Shown one piece after another: positions 15,884 through 24,813 of a stretch of DNA of 64,000 bases. The first letter of the stretch is position 1; each line of letters begins with the position of its first letter. The translations under genes and the position numbers were made by a program. The stretch is from Hyphomonas sp. Lineage in GTDB: Bacteria; Pseudomonadota; Alphaproteobacteria; Caulobacterales; Hyphomonadaceae. The DNA lies in the NCBI RefSeq assembly GCF_022844445.1, contig NZ_JALHLS010000008.1, positions 1 to 64,000 of the forward strand, read 5' to 3'. A model generated the notes under the pieces. It saw nothing but the letters and a program-made list of their open reading frames with translations. It did no database searches and was not told where the DNA came from.

Positions 15884-17476
15884 TCAGGCGGTGATCTTCG
15901 CCTTCGGTGCGGCGGCCTTTACGGCGTCGTCCACATAGGCTTCGAACTTCTTGAAGTTCTCGACGAACATTTCAGCGAGCTTGGCGGCCTGCACATCGTA
16001 GGCAGCCGGGTCAGCCCAGGTCGAACGCGGGTCGAGAATCTTCGAATCGACGCCCGGCACAGCAGCCGGAACCATGAAGCCGAAAGTCTCGTCCTTGCGG
16101 AATTGGACCGAGTTCAGCGAACCGTCGAGCGCCGCGTTGAGCAGGGCACGGGTTGCCTTTATCGGCATCCGGTTTCCCTGGCCGTACGGGCCGCCCGTCC
16201 AGCCTGTGGAGACCAGCCAGCAGTCGACATCATACTTGGCGATGAGACGGCGCAGGAGATTTCCGTACTCGGACGGATGACGCGGCATGAACGGACCGCC
16301 GAAACAGGTCGAGAACGTGGCCGAAGGCTCCGTCACGCCTTTCTCGGTCCCGGCGACGCGCGCCGTGTAGCCCGAGAGGAAGTGGTACATCGCCTGCGCC
16401 GGCGTCAGCTTTGCGATTGGCGGCATGATGCCGTAGGCGTCCGCCGTCAGCATGATAAGGTTTTTCGGCTGGCCGCAACGGCCAGTGAGCGACGCGTTCG
16501 GTATGGCTTCGATCGGATAGGCGCCGCGCGAGTTCTCGGCGAGCGCAGCAGAGTCGAGATCGAGTTCGCGGGTGGTGGGATCCATCACCACGTTCTCGAG
16601 CACCGTGCCCCACTGTTTCGTGGTCGCGTAGATTTCCGGCTCGGCTTCGGCCGACAGCTTGATCATCTTTGCGTAGCAGCCGCCTTCAAAATTGAAGAGG
16701 CCGTTCTCGGACCAGCCATGCTCGTCATCGCCGATCAGCGTGCGCGCAGCATCGGCCGACAGCGTCGTCTTGCCGGTGCCCGACAGGCCGAAGAAGATGG
16801 CCGCATCGTCCTTGTCCGACGTATTGACCGAGCAGTGCATCGGCATCACGCCCTGATCCGGGAGCAGATAATTGAGGATCGTAAAGACCGACTTCTTGGT
16901 CTCGCCGGCATAGGATGTGCCGCCGATCAGGATGACGCGCTTCGAGAAGTTGACGGCGATGACCGTCTCGGATCGCGTGCCATGCCTGGCCGGGTCGGCG
17001 CGGAAGCTCGGGCAGTTGATAATGGTGAATTCGGTGCGGAAGGATTTCGCTTCATCCGCCGTCGGAAGACGCAGCAGGTGGCGAATGAAAAGAGAGTGCC
17101 AGGCAAACTCGGTGATCACAGTCACCGGCACGCGGTAGTCAAGATCAGCGCCGCCGAACAGGTCCTGCGCATAGACATCCTGATTGGCCAGGTGCGCCTT
17201 GAAGTCTGCCCACAGAGCATCGAAATGCGCGGGCGACATCGGGGCATTGTTGTCCCACCAGACCGTGTTCTCGGTAAGCGCGTCGCGCACGGTGAACTTG
17301 TCTTTCGCCGAACGTCCGGTGTGCTGCCCGGTTTCGACCACCAGTGCACCGCCCTTGGCAACGCGCGCTTCGCCGGCGGCGACAGCGGTCTCGTAAAGCC
17401 GGGCTTCATTCCAGTTCTTGCGCACCGACTTCGGACGCATGCCCAACTCGGCAAGGATTGCTACTGTGTCGCTCAT
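15884..17476 (-). CDS. pckA: Phosphoenolpyruvate carboxykinase (ATP)
   Basis: A 530-residue enzyme (typical length) converting oxaloacetate and ATP to PEP, CO2 and ADP for gluconeogenesis. The kinase-1a P-loop [10 protein letters not shown] is at about residues 230-239, the metal-binding block GDDEHGW follows, and NFEGGCYAK and the RTDTSY-like MGGTSYAGE equivalents ([14 protein letters not shown]) are present. The adenine-binding C-terminal block [11 protein letters not shown] is intact. ATG 17476 is preferred to ATG 17488 because GAGGGTG stands 3 bases before it and overlaps the upstream one. It has its own terminator. Confidence 0.96.
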   Translation of the reverse strand: MSDTVAILAELGMRPKSVRKNWNEARLYETAVAAGEARVAKGGALVVETGQHTGRSAKDKFTVRDALTENTVWWDNNAPMSPAHFDALWADFKAHLANQDVYAQDLFGGADLDYRVPVTVITEFAWHSLFIRHLLRLPTADEAKSFRTEFTIINCPSFRADPARHGTRSETVIAVNFSKRVILIGGTSYAGETKKSVFTILNYLLPDQGVMPMHCSVNTSDKDDAAIFFGLSGTGKTTLSADAARTLIGDDEHGWSENGLFNFEGGCYAKMIKLSAEAEPEIYATTKQWGTVLENVVMDPTTRELDLDSAALAENSRGAYPIEAIPNASLTGRCGQPKNLIMLTADAYGIMPPIAKLTPAQAMYHFLSGYTARVAGTEKGVTEPSATFSTCFGGPFMPRHPSEYGNLLRRLIAKYDVDCWLVSTGWTGGPYGQGNRMPIKATRALLNAALDGSLNSVQFRKDETFGFMVPAAVPGVDSKILDPRSTWADPAAYDVQAAKLAEMFVENFKKFEAYVDDAVKAAAPKAKITA

Positions 17477-17658
17477 AATCACCCTCATAACTCGCGATAA
17501 TTTCAGGCCGCCCCCGGCCTCATCACTATGCGCTCATTAGCGCCTGACAGGCGATTTTTGCAACATCCGTGCCGCTCCGGAGGTGCTTCCTGCACAGTTT
17601 ACTTGCACAGAAGAAGCCGCCACTTAAGCTTGTCTAACGTTGTCAAATATTCGCGCTT

Positions 17659-18081
17659 CTATTTTTCACGGCTTTGTGTCCCGGTTACGGACATATAGCT
17701 CACCGCGGCCATCGTCAGGGGCGCGGGAAGCGCGTCGAGTTTGAACCAGCCCCAGCCGCCATGCTTTTCGGGCTCTACAATCCGAGGCTCACCGGACACG
17801 ATCCGCGCGTTGTAAACCGGTGCCACCCAGTGCCGGCCGTCACCGCGCTCGATGGTTTCGGCAATGCAGGCGAGGCCGAGGATCTCGATTTCGATCCCGA
17901 GTTCTTCGGCAATTTCACGCCGCGCTGTATCCCTGGCCGCCTCGCCGAAGTCGATCTTGCCGCCAGGCAGGCCCCAGGCGCCGGCTTCGGGCTCGCGTAG
18001 CCGTTGGATCAGCAGCAGCCGGCCCTGGCGGTCCAGGATGGCGGCGCCGCAGCCGGCTTCAGGTTTGCGGGCATCATCCAT
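17659..18081 (-). CDS. NUDIX hydrolase
   Basis: A 140-residue protein whose Nudix box is complete: GGKIDFGEAARDTARREI continuing AEELGI matches GX5EX7REUXEEXGU. The Glu residues bind Mg2+ for pyrophosphate-bond hydrolysis of nucleoside diphosphate derivatives. The N-terminus (AAILDRQGRLLLIQR) and FKLDALPAPLT are consistent with an ADP-ribose or (d)NTP pyrophosphatase. The specificity is unknown. It is transcribed toward pckA in the same direction, with a 182-base gap before the pckA start region. Confidence 0.9.
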   Translation of the reverse strand: MDDARKPEAGCGAAILDRQGRLLLIQRLREPEAGAWGLPGGKIDFGEAARDTARREIAEELGIEIEILGLACIAETIERGDGRHWVAPVYNARIVSGEPRIVEPEKHGGWGWFKLDALPAPLTMAAVSYMSVTGTQSREK

Positions 18082-18119
18082 GCGTTTGGCCTCTGCAGCG
18101 GGTCAGGCGGTCAGATAAC

Positions 18120-18152
18120 AAAAAAGGCCGCCAGGGCGATACCCTGGCGGCC
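18120..18152 (-). terminator. Rho-independent terminator of the CC_3452-like gene
   Basis: Minus-strand 11-bp stem GGCCGCCAGGG / CCCTGGCGGCC (18126-18136 with 18142-18152) with a 5-base loop, followed by six T. It lies 29 bases after the stop of the small secreted protein gene. Confidence 0.92.
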
Positions 18153-18180
18153 TGAGGAGAGGCATGGAGAGAGTCTAAAA

Positions 18181-18480
18181 CTACTTCTTGGCGGCCGTGT
18201 TGCACTCAGCCAGTTGCTCAGCGGTGAGCTCGGAGTTCGTGTTGCGCAGGGCCGTCAGTTCGCCGACTTCTTTCGCAATCTTCTTGCAGATGCGAACGGT
18301 CGGGGCCTTGCGGTCGAGTTCTGCGGAGCAGGTGGTGCCTTCGCAGGACCACACGACGCTTTCGGCGACGATGCGTTTGGTCGAAACCGGGTTGGCGGTC
18401 TCGAAGGTGTAGGAGTTGCTGGCGAAAGCCGGGGCGGCGAGGACCGCAAAAGCTGCGGCGGCGAGGACGGAACGGAGCAT
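18181..18480 (-). CDS. Small secreted protein, CC_3452-like
   Basis: A 99-residue protein with a clear signal peptide (MLRSVLAAAAFAVLAAPAFA) and a mature part containing two cysteine pairs (SCEGTTC and later IC...C). The pattern VVWSCEGTTCSA, followed by RICKKIAKEVGELTAL and LAECN, is the one I recall for the CC_3452 family of Caulobacterales and Hyphomonadaceae. Its function is unknown. ATG 18480 is chosen because it starts the signal peptide; the longer frame adds 31 unlikely residues. The gene has its own strong terminator. Confidence 0.75.
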   Translation of the reverse strand: MLRSVLAAAAFAVLAAPAFASNSYTFETANPVSTKRIVAESVVWSCEGTTCSAELDRKAPTVRICKKIAKEVGELTALRNTNSELTAEQLAECNTAAKK

Positions 18481-18722
18481 GGGAGGGTGCCTTGTCGTTC
18501 GGGGTTGAAACTGCATTCGGTGATCAGGCTTGCGCCTAGAGCTATGACTAAAGAACGCTGAATAATTGGTCAAGCGTTCAGAGCGCTCAATTCAGAATTA
18601 TTGGAGAACGGTTCGTTCCATATGTTGCGGTGCAGCATCGCGCCTTGCCCCGGCGGCACAAATTGCCGCCTCGCGTGGCAGGCGTATGGTGCCCTCAGCG
18701 CTGCAAGGCAAGGGAGAGAGAC

Positions 18723-20063
18723 ATGGACTTCAATATTCCAAAGGACATCGCCGACTATCTGGTCGTGCTCGACAAATTCATTGAAGACGAGATCAAGCCC
18801 CTGCAGGCGCAGGACGACAACGAGCGCTTCTTCGATCACCGCCGCGAATGGGCGCGCACCGACTTCGAAAACGAAGGCCTGCCGCGTCCTGAATGGGAAC
18901 AGCTGCTGCGCGAAGCCAAGAAGCGCGCCGACAAGGCCGGCCACCTTCGCTATGCGCTCCCGAAAGAGTTCGGCGGCCAGGATGGCACCAACCTCGGCAT
19001 GGCGATCATCCGCGAGCATTTTGCCCGCCAGGGTCTCGGTCTGCACAACGACCTCCAGAACGAGCACTCGATCGTCGGCAACTTCCCGCAGATACTGATG
19101 CTCCGCGACTTTGCGCGCCCGGACCAGAAGCACCTCGCCGCCGCTGCGCTCGAAGGCAAGTTCATCGCCTGCTTCGGTCTTACCGAGCCGCATCACGGCT
19201 CCGACGCCACGCACATGGAAACCCGCGCCGTAAGGACGAAAAAGGACGGCAAGGATGGCTGGCTGATCAACGGCGAGAAGATGTGGATCACCGGCATGCA
19301 CGTAGCCACGCACATCATGCTGTTCTGCCGCACCAGCGGCAAGGACGGCGACGCGAAGGGCATCACCTGCCTGATCATCCCGGCACGTGACCCCGGCGTG
19401 ATCATCGAAGAATACATGTGGACTTTCAACATGCCGACGGACCACCCGCGCCTCACCATCAAGGATGTATGGGTGCCGGAAGACGCCGTATTCGGCCCGC
19501 CGGAAGGTGGCCTCGCCCTGGCTCAGCACTTCGTGCACGAGAACCGCATTCGACAGGCGGCCTCTTCCTGCGGCGCCGCGATCTACTGTATCAACGAGAG
19601 TGTGAAGTACGCCAACGAGCGCAAGCCCTTTGGCAAGCCGCTGTCGACCAACCAGGCGATCCAGTTCCCGCTGGTGGAACTCGCCACTCAGGCCGAGATG
19701 CTCCGCCTGCTGATCTTCAAGACGGCATGGGAAATGGACCAGATGTCGAAACCGGAAGTGGCCATCCGGCTCTCGGACAAGGTCTCAATGTGCAACTACT
19801 ACGCAAACCGCCTCGTCTGCGAAGCCGCAGACCGCGCAATGCAGGTGCACGGCGGTATCGGCTATTCCCGCCACAAGCCGTTCGAGCACATCTATCGCCA
19901 TCACCGCCGCTACCGGATCACCGAAGGCTCGGAGGAGATCCAGATCCGGAAAGTTGCCGGTCATCTTTTCGGCTTCATGGGCCCGAACAAACATGGCCAG
20001 CCGAAGGGCGAAACCGGCAAGGATGGCAAGAGCGTGGAGCCGACGGACTTCGCCGTCCGTTAG
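18723..20063 (+). CDS. Acyl-CoA dehydrogenase family protein
   Basis: A 446-residue FAD-dependent acyl-CoA dehydrogenase, slightly longer than the common 380-390. The FAD-binding segment FGLTEPHHGSDATHMETRA is near residues 158-176, the YXAN..R/Q motif region includes MWITGMHVATH, and the C-terminal CVHGGIGYS equivalent is MQVHGGIGYSRHKPFEHIYRH followed by ITEGSEEIQIRKVAGHL. The start ATG 18723 follows GGGAGAGAG. It is convergent with a cytochrome P450 and may share its substrate class (steroid or fatty acyl side chains), but that is only suggested by proximity. Confidence 0.9.
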   Translation: MDFNIPKDIADYLVVLDKFIEDEIKPLQAQDDNERFFDHRREWARTDFENEGLPRPEWEQLLREAKKRADKAGHLRYALPKEFGGQDGTNLGMAIIREHFARQGLGLHNDLQNEHSIVGNFPQILMLRDFARPDQKHLAAAALEGKFIACFGLTEPHHGSDATHMETRAVRTKKDGKDGWLINGEKMWITGMHVATHIMLFCRTSGKDGDAKGITCLIIPARDPGVIIEEYMWTFNMPTDHPRLTIKDVWVPEDAVFGPPEGGLALAQHFVHENRIRQAASSCGAAIYCINESVKYANERKPFGKPLSTNQAIQFPLVELATQAEMLRLLIFKTAWEMDQMSKPEVAIRLSDKVSMCNYYANRLVCEAADRAMQVHGGIGYSRHKPFEHIYRHHRRYRITEGSEEIQIRKVAGHLFGFMGPNKHGQPKGETGKDGKSVEPTDFAVR

Positions 20064-20086
20064 GCCGCCAGCGCCGCAACGAGCAG

Positions 20087-20117
20087 AAAGCCTCCGTGCG
20101 GTGCACGGAGGCTTTTT
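20087..20117 (+). terminator. Rho-independent terminator, acyl-CoA dehydrogenase gene
   Basis: 11-bp stem AGCCTCCGTGC / GCACGGAGGCT (20089-20099 with 20103-20113), 3-base loop, ending in five T. The A-run before the stem may let it also serve the convergent P450 gene. Confidence 0.92.
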
Positions 20118-20121
20118 GTTG

Positions 20122-21435
20122 TCAGTCGATCACATAGCGCACGGGCAGGGTTTTCAGTCCCGAGACGAAATTCGCCCGCGTATTCTTCGGATCGCCGGCG
20201 AGCTCGATGGATTTAAGGCGCGGCAACAGTTCGGCGAACAGGGCGCGGATTTCCATTCGGGCGAGATGCATGCCAAGGCAAAGGTGCACGCCGTGCCCGA
20301 ACGCTACCTGCTTCTTCACGTCCCGGTCGACGCGGAACTCGAAGGGCTGGTCGAAAATGTCCTCGTCGCGGTTGCCCGACCAGTAGAACAACGCCAGGCC
20401 ATCACCCTTACGGATCGTCTTGCCGCGCAGCTCATAGTCCTGCGTCGCCGTGCGCATGAAATGCTTTACCGGGGTAACCCACCGGATCATCTCTTCCACC
20501 GCGTTCGGAAGGAGCGACAGGTCATTCTTCAACTTCTGCATTTGGTCCGGCCGACGGATCAGTTCCAAGAGGCCGCCGGAGGCAGTTGAACTCGTCGTGT
20601 CGTGACCGGCTGTTGCGACGATGATGTAATAGCTCATTGCTTCGCGCTCACCGATCGGCACGCCGTCGATCCTGCCATTGGCGATCACGCTCGCAAGATC
20701 ATCCGTAGGCTGCGCACGTCGCGCTTCGGTGATCGCGCCGAAATAGGCGAACAGTTCCTGTGCCGTCTGCAACAGGTTCACGCCCTGGTCGCTCGTCACC
20801 GAATTTCCGTCTTCGGCAATATTGTCGCTCTCGGCCGCCACATCCGGATCGCCCGGCCCGAAGATTTCCTGCGTCATCTTCATGATGAACTTCTCATCCG
20901 ACCGGGGAATGCCAAGGATCGAGTTGATCACGCGCAGCGGATACCAGAGCGCCACTTCCTTCACGAAGTCGCACTCGCCGCCAAGGCTCGCCATATGGTC
21001 CACATGTTCCTTGGCGAGGCCGGCAATCCGTTCCTCCAGCTTGCGCAGGTTCGGCGGCATGAACCAGCCCTGCGTCAGCGCGCGCAGCTTGATGTGCTGC
21101 GGATCGTCAAGGTCCACCAGCGTACGGAAGAGATGGCTGTCGCCGGTCATCGACAGGATCCACTCCTCGCCCGCCTTGGGGCTCAGATAAGTGCGCGCAC
21201 TGTTGATGAAAATCGGATGCTGGCGTTCGATTTCGAGTATGTCGGCGAGCTTCGTCACCGACCAGAAGGGGCGGAAGCCGTCCGGCTCGGTCCAGTGCAG
21301 GGGGTCTTCATGGCGCAGCTTCGTATAGACGCCGTGGATCTCTTCCGTGGCATAGAGTTCCGGATTGACGATCTCGTCATCCAGCCGCCCGCGCTTGAAG
21401 CCTTCAAACAGCGACGGCGAACCATCTTCGGCCAT
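20122..21435 (-). CDS. Cytochrome P450
   Basis: A 437-residue soluble bacterial P450. The heme loop FGHGVHLCLG carries the axial Cys386, the I-helix oxygen-activation motif is ATAGHDTTSS, and the K-helix ExxR is EEMIR. The sequence style (long N-terminal helix, YDLRGKTIRKGD equivalent, WSGNRDEDIF) resembles the linalool/cholesterol/acyl-oxidising CYP108/CYP125-142 neighbourhood rather than fatty-acid hydroxylases of CYP152. ATG 21435 has GGAGGAGAG upstream. It needs a ferredoxin partner; none is next to it. The neighbouring acyl-CoA dehydrogenase suggests terpenoid or steroid catabolism, as inference only. Confidence 0.93.
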   Translation of the reverse strand: MAEDGSPSLFEGFKRGRLDDEIVNPELYATEEIHGVYTKLRHEDPLHWTEPDGFRPFWSVTKLADILEIERQHPIFINSARTYLSPKAGEEWILSMTGDSHLFRTLVDLDDPQHIKLRALTQGWFMPPNLRKLEERIAGLAKEHVDHMASLGGECDFVKEVALWYPLRVINSILGIPRSDEKFIMKMTQEIFGPGDPDVAAESDNIAEDGNSVTSDQGVNLLQTAQELFAYFGAITEARRAQPTDDLASVIANGRIDGVPIGEREAMSYYIIVATAGHDTTSSTASGGLLELIRRPDQMQKLKNDLSLLPNAVEEMIRWVTPVKHFMRTATQDYELRGKTIRKGDGLALFYWSGNRDEDIFDQPFEFRVDRDVKKQVAFGHGVHLCLGMHLARMEIRALFAELLPRLKSIELAGDPKNTRANFVSGLKTLPVRYVID

Positions 21436-21518
21436 GTGTCTCTCCTCCCGTTGAATTCTTCTGCACAACTGAAGAGGCGCACGGCGGCGGCGTCAAGCGC
21501 TGAGAATGGGGCGCCCGA

Positions 21519-22883
21519 TCAAAGCTTCGCAAACTCCGCCGTGAAATGGCGCATCATCGGGGGTTCCTTGATGATACGCATTCCTTGCAGGCTGTTCTTT
21601 GCGGCGGCGACTTCCTCCAGGACTTCGACCACATAGTCCGCATGGCTCTGCGTATAGACGCGCCGCGGCATGGCGAGCCGGACGAGGTCCATTGCACCAG
21701 GCGCCTCAGTGCCATCCGGCTTGCGGCCGAACATCACCGTGCCGATCTCGCAGGCGCGGATGCCGCCAGCTTCGTACATCGCGCAGGTCAGCGCCTGGCC
21801 AGGGTATTGCAACGGCGGGATGTGGGGCAGGAAGGCGCGCGCGTCGATGAAAACCGCATGCCCGCCCGCCGGCTTCACGACCGGAATGCCCATCGCGTCA
21901 AGGCGTTCGGCAATGTAGGAATTGCTTCGTACTCGGTAGCGAAGGTAGTCCTCGTCGATGATCTCCTTCAAGCCCTGCGCGATGGCGTCGAGGTCGCGGC
22001 CGGCTAGGCCGCCATAAGTCGGGAAGCCCTCGGTCTGGATCAGCAGCGTGCGAGCGCGTTCGGCGAGCGCATCATCGTTCAGCGCCAGCCAGCCGCCAAT
22101 ATTGGCGAAGGCATCCTTCTTGGCGCTCATCGTCATGCCGTCGGCTATGGCAAAGCAGTCGCGTACAATATCCTTGATCGGACGATCCTGCTGTCCTGGC
22201 TCGCGCAGCTTGATGAACCAGGCATTCTCAGCAAATCTGCAGCCATCGATATAGAACGGTTTGCGATGTGCTTTCGCGAGCGCTGCTGCGGCGCGGATGT
22301 TCTCGAGGCTGACAGGCTGGCCTCCGCCAGCATTGTTGGTGATGGTCATCATCACCGCCGGAATCCGGTGGCCCTGTTCCTCGAGCACGCTTTTCAGTGC
22401 CGCAAGGTCCATGTTTCCCTTGAATGGATGGTCGAGCGACGGCACGCGCCCCTCCGCAATCGGGATGTCCAGCGCCTCGGCGCCCATGGCCTCGATGTTG
22501 CCGCGCGTCGTGTCGAAATGCGTGTTGGATGGGATCAAGTCGCCTGTCTTCGCGATAAGTGTGAACAGGAGATGCTCCGCCGCGCGACCCTGATGCGCCG
22601 GGATGATGTGGCGGAAGTCCATCAGGTCCTTCACCGCTGCTTCGAACCTGTAGAAGCTCGGCGCGCCAGCATAGCTCTCGTCGCCAATCATCACGGCGCC
22701 CCACTGGGCGCTGCTCATGGCCGAGGTGCCGCTGTCAGTGAGCAGGTCGATGATCACATCGTCGGAATGCAACTTGAATAGATTGTAACCCGCCGCCTTC
22801 AGGAGGCGCTCGCGCTCGGCGCGCGTGGTCATCCGGATCGGCTCGACGGACTTGATGCGGAACGGTTCGATGATGGTCTTCAT
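21519..22883 (-). CDS. tnaA: Tryptophanase (beta-eliminating PLP lyase)
   Basis: A 454-residue member of the tryptophanase/tyrosine phenol-lyase family; it would convert tryptophan to indole, pyruvate and ammonia. EPFRIKSVEPIRM opens the protein, Tyr71 of the YAG motif and the PLP lysine in MSAKKDA (Lys256) are present, and EGFPTYGGLAGRDLDAI matches the family. At the specificity site, tyrosine phenol-lyase has an Arg in its GVRSMERG block (Arg381), whereas here the block is GIRACEIG, like the GIRAVEIG of E. coli TnaA, so tryptophan is the likelier substrate. There is no tnaB permease or tnaC leader peptide nearby that I can see. Confidence 0.85.
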   Translation of the reverse strand: MKTIIEPFRIKSVEPIRMTTRAERERLLKAAGYNLFKLHSDDVIIDLLTDSGTSAMSSAQWGAVMIGDESYAGAPSFYRFEAAVKDLMDFRHIIPAHQGRAAEHLLFTLIAKTGDLIPSNTHFDTTRGNIEAMGAEALDIPIAEGRVPSLDHPFKGNMDLAALKSVLEEQGHRIPAVMMTITNNAGGGQPVSLENIRAAAALAKAHRKPFYIDGCRFAENAWFIKLREPGQQDRPIKDIVRDCFAIADGMTMSAKKDAFANIGGWLALNDDALAERARTLLIQTEGFPTYGGLAGRDLDAIAQGLKEIIDEDYLRYRVRSNSYIAERLDAMGIPVVKPAGGHAVFIDARAFLPHIPPLQYPGQALTCAMYEAGGIRACEIGTVMFGRKPDGTEAPGAMDLVRLAMPRRVYTQSHADYVVEVLEEVAAAKNSLQGMRIIKEPPMMRHFTAEFAKL

Positions 22884-23132
22884 GGGTCACTCCTGGGCGT
22901 TACGTCCCTGAGTGAGAAGCGGTTTTGCCGCTCCGCGCACAGGAACCTCCTGCGCCGCGGTTGCCTCTCCGGTGTTCCGGAAGACGGCCGCGCTCAGCGC
23001 CTGTTGCGATGGCACGGCCATACCATGAGCCCGCGCCCGCTGCCAAGCGGGGCAGGCCGGGTTAACAGCGCATTCACCATCTTGGCGGAGTCTCCCGGCA
23101 TTGAATCGAATGATCCTCCGAAGGACCCGGCC

Positions 23133-24812
23133 ATGACCCTGCTTGAACGCGTGATCCGGAATCACCGCTGCCGCTCGACGCATCATTACATCGCGTTCGA
23201 TGCGCTGTCCCTGATCTCCGGCGCCGAGGGCGAAGCTTGGAAGTCGCTCTTCCTGGTTCATCACGAGCATCTGCTGAAGGGCGCCAAGGCGCCGGATGCC
23301 GAGTTCAAGGATTTCAAGAACCATGTCCTGCACATCAGCGAAGGCGAGTGGGGCGGCGCGCGCGCAAAGGCAATGGAATGGTATGCGCGCGGCGTGGAGC
23401 TGCTGGCGAAGAAGCGCTGGAGCGAGGCTGCCTATGCGTTCGGCGTGCTCAGCCACTACTACGCCGATCCGATCCAGCCCTTCCACACCGGCCAGACTGA
23501 AGCCGAAGGCGTCATCCACCGCGCGGTGGAGTGGAGCATCGCGAAGTCGCGCGACGAGATCGACGCCCGCATCGCGGCCAACGGCTATCCAGAGATCAAC
23601 GTGCCGGACAACATGGGCTTCGTCTCCGACATGGTCCGCGCCGGCGCCGAGCGCAGCCATGTCCACTACCAGACCTTCATCGACCACTATGACCTCGACG
23701 CAGGTGTCGCCGACCCGCCGGCCGGCCTCGATGAAACCATGCGCGCCGCAATTGCCGATCTCGTCGGCTATGCCACTGCTGGCTTCGCTTTGATCCTGTC
23801 ACGCGGCATCGAAGAGGCTGCCGTCTCGCCGCCGAAGGTGAACCTGACGCTGCAGGGCTATATCGAGACGCTCGACATTCCGCTGCGCTGGGTCACGGCA
23901 AAGCTAGAGGACGCCGCCGACAAGCGCACGGTCGAGCGGATGTTTGCCGAGTTCCAGAAGACCGGGAAGGTCATCAAGACGCTACCCGATGACGACAAGG
24001 CGATCCGCGCGCTGCATGCGAAGGAAGTGCGCCGCATCCCGCTGAAGGTACTGAACGCTGAGGAGATCGCTCCGCTCGGCACGCTGAACGAGAACCGCCT
24101 TGCCACGGCGCCGGAGCCGGCAGTGGAGGCTGCAGCGCCGGTTGACGACGTGCCGCCGACGGAACTTGCCGAGATCCACCGCCGCGATCCGGTGAAAGTG
24201 CCCGCTCGCGGCCTTCTTGGCACGCGCAAGCGCATCGTACCGGAACCCGAACAGGAAGCTGTTGAAGCAGAAGGGGAAACCGCGCCTGAAGTGATGGCCG
24301 AAGAGCCGGAAGAACTCTTGCTCGACCAGCAGGTTCCGGCGCCGCCGCCTGCGCCCGGGGCCGAGCCCGAGGACGACCAGGCGCCCCGCCGCATGGCGTC
24401 CATCACGCGTGACGACCCGGTCGTCGAGGCGCCTTCCATCGGGCGCAAGACCGCCAAGCAACTTGCCAAGGCCGGCATCACCACCATCGGCGACCTGCTC
24501 GACTGTGATCCGGAAATGGTGGAACTGGAAATCAATGTCCGCCACATCACGGCCGATGCCATCCGCACCTGGCAGGCCCAGACAGAACTGATGATGGATG
24601 TGCCCGGCCTGCGCGTACACGATGCGCAGCTGCTCGTTGGAGCCGGTATCACCACGCGCGCGGATCTCGCCAGCGCCTCTGCTCACACCATCTTCGAACT
24701 CGCGATGGAATTCCTGTCGACACCGGAAGGCGAGCGCGTTCTGCGCGATGACCAAGTTCTGCACGAGGATGAAGTGGAAGAGTGGATCGAGATGGCGCAG
24801 TACGCCGCCTGA
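23133..24812 (+). CDS. Zinc-dependent phospholipase C-like domain fused to helix-hairpin-helix (DUF4332-like) domain
   Basis: A 559-residue protein. Residues about 1-230 resemble zinc-dependent phospholipase C/S1-P1-type helical enzymes: HHYIAFDALSLI, VHHEHLLKG, FKNHVLHI, then AYAFGVLSHYYADPIQPFHTGQ with the HxxxD/H pattern of metal ligands. A Glu/Pro/Ala-rich linker (about 350-430) joins it to a C-terminal domain with two helix-hairpin-helix repeats (PSIGRKTAKQLAKAGITTIG and GLRVHDAQLLVGAGITTRAD) typical of DUF4332. ATG 23133 has AAGGA 7 bases upstream. Hydrolysis of a phosphoester is plausible; the C-terminal domain suggests DNA or protein binding. Cytoplasmic location is likely because no signal peptide is visible. 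Confidence 0.75.
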   Translation: MTLLERVIRNHRCRSTHHYIAFDALSLISGAEGEAWKSLFLVHHEHLLKGAKAPDAEFKDFKNHVLHISEGEWGGARAKAMEWYARGVELLAKKRWSEAAYAFGVLSHYYADPIQPFHTGQTEAEGVIHRAVEWSIAKSRDEIDARIAANGYPEINVPDNMGFVSDMVRAGAERSHVHYQTFIDHYDLDAGVADPPAGLDETMRAAIADLVGYATAGFALILSRGIEEAAVSPPKVNLTLQGYIETLDIPLRWVTAKLEDAADKRTVERMFAEFQKTGKVIKTLPDDDKAIRALHAKEVRRIPLKVLNAEEIAPLGTLNENRLATAPEPAVEAAAPVDDVPPTELAEIHRRDPVKVPARGLLGTRKRIVPEPEQEAVEAEGETAPEVMAEEPEELLLDQQVPAPPPAPGAEPEDDQAPRRMASITRDDPVVEAPSIGRKTAKQLAKAGITTIGDLLDCDPEMVELEINVRHITADAIRTWQAQTELMMDVPGLRVHDAQLLVGAGITTRADLASASAHTIFELAMEFLSTPEGERVLRDDQVLHEDEVEEWIEMAQYAA

Positions 24813-24813
24813 G

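Noticed and set aside
16103-17500. A 465-codon frame on the plus strand opposite pckA
   Set aside because: Shadow of pckA in GC-rich DNA; pckA has all catalytic motifs and its own terminator.
17541-17560. CGCCT-GAC-AGGCG followed by ATTTTTG upstream of pckA as a terminator
   Set aside because: The stem is only 5 bp and no plus-strand gene ends near it.
21519-22883. Tyrosine phenol-lyase as the name of the lyase
   Set aside because: The specificity block is GIRACEIG, lacking the Arg of tyrosine phenol-lyase; tryptophanase fits better.
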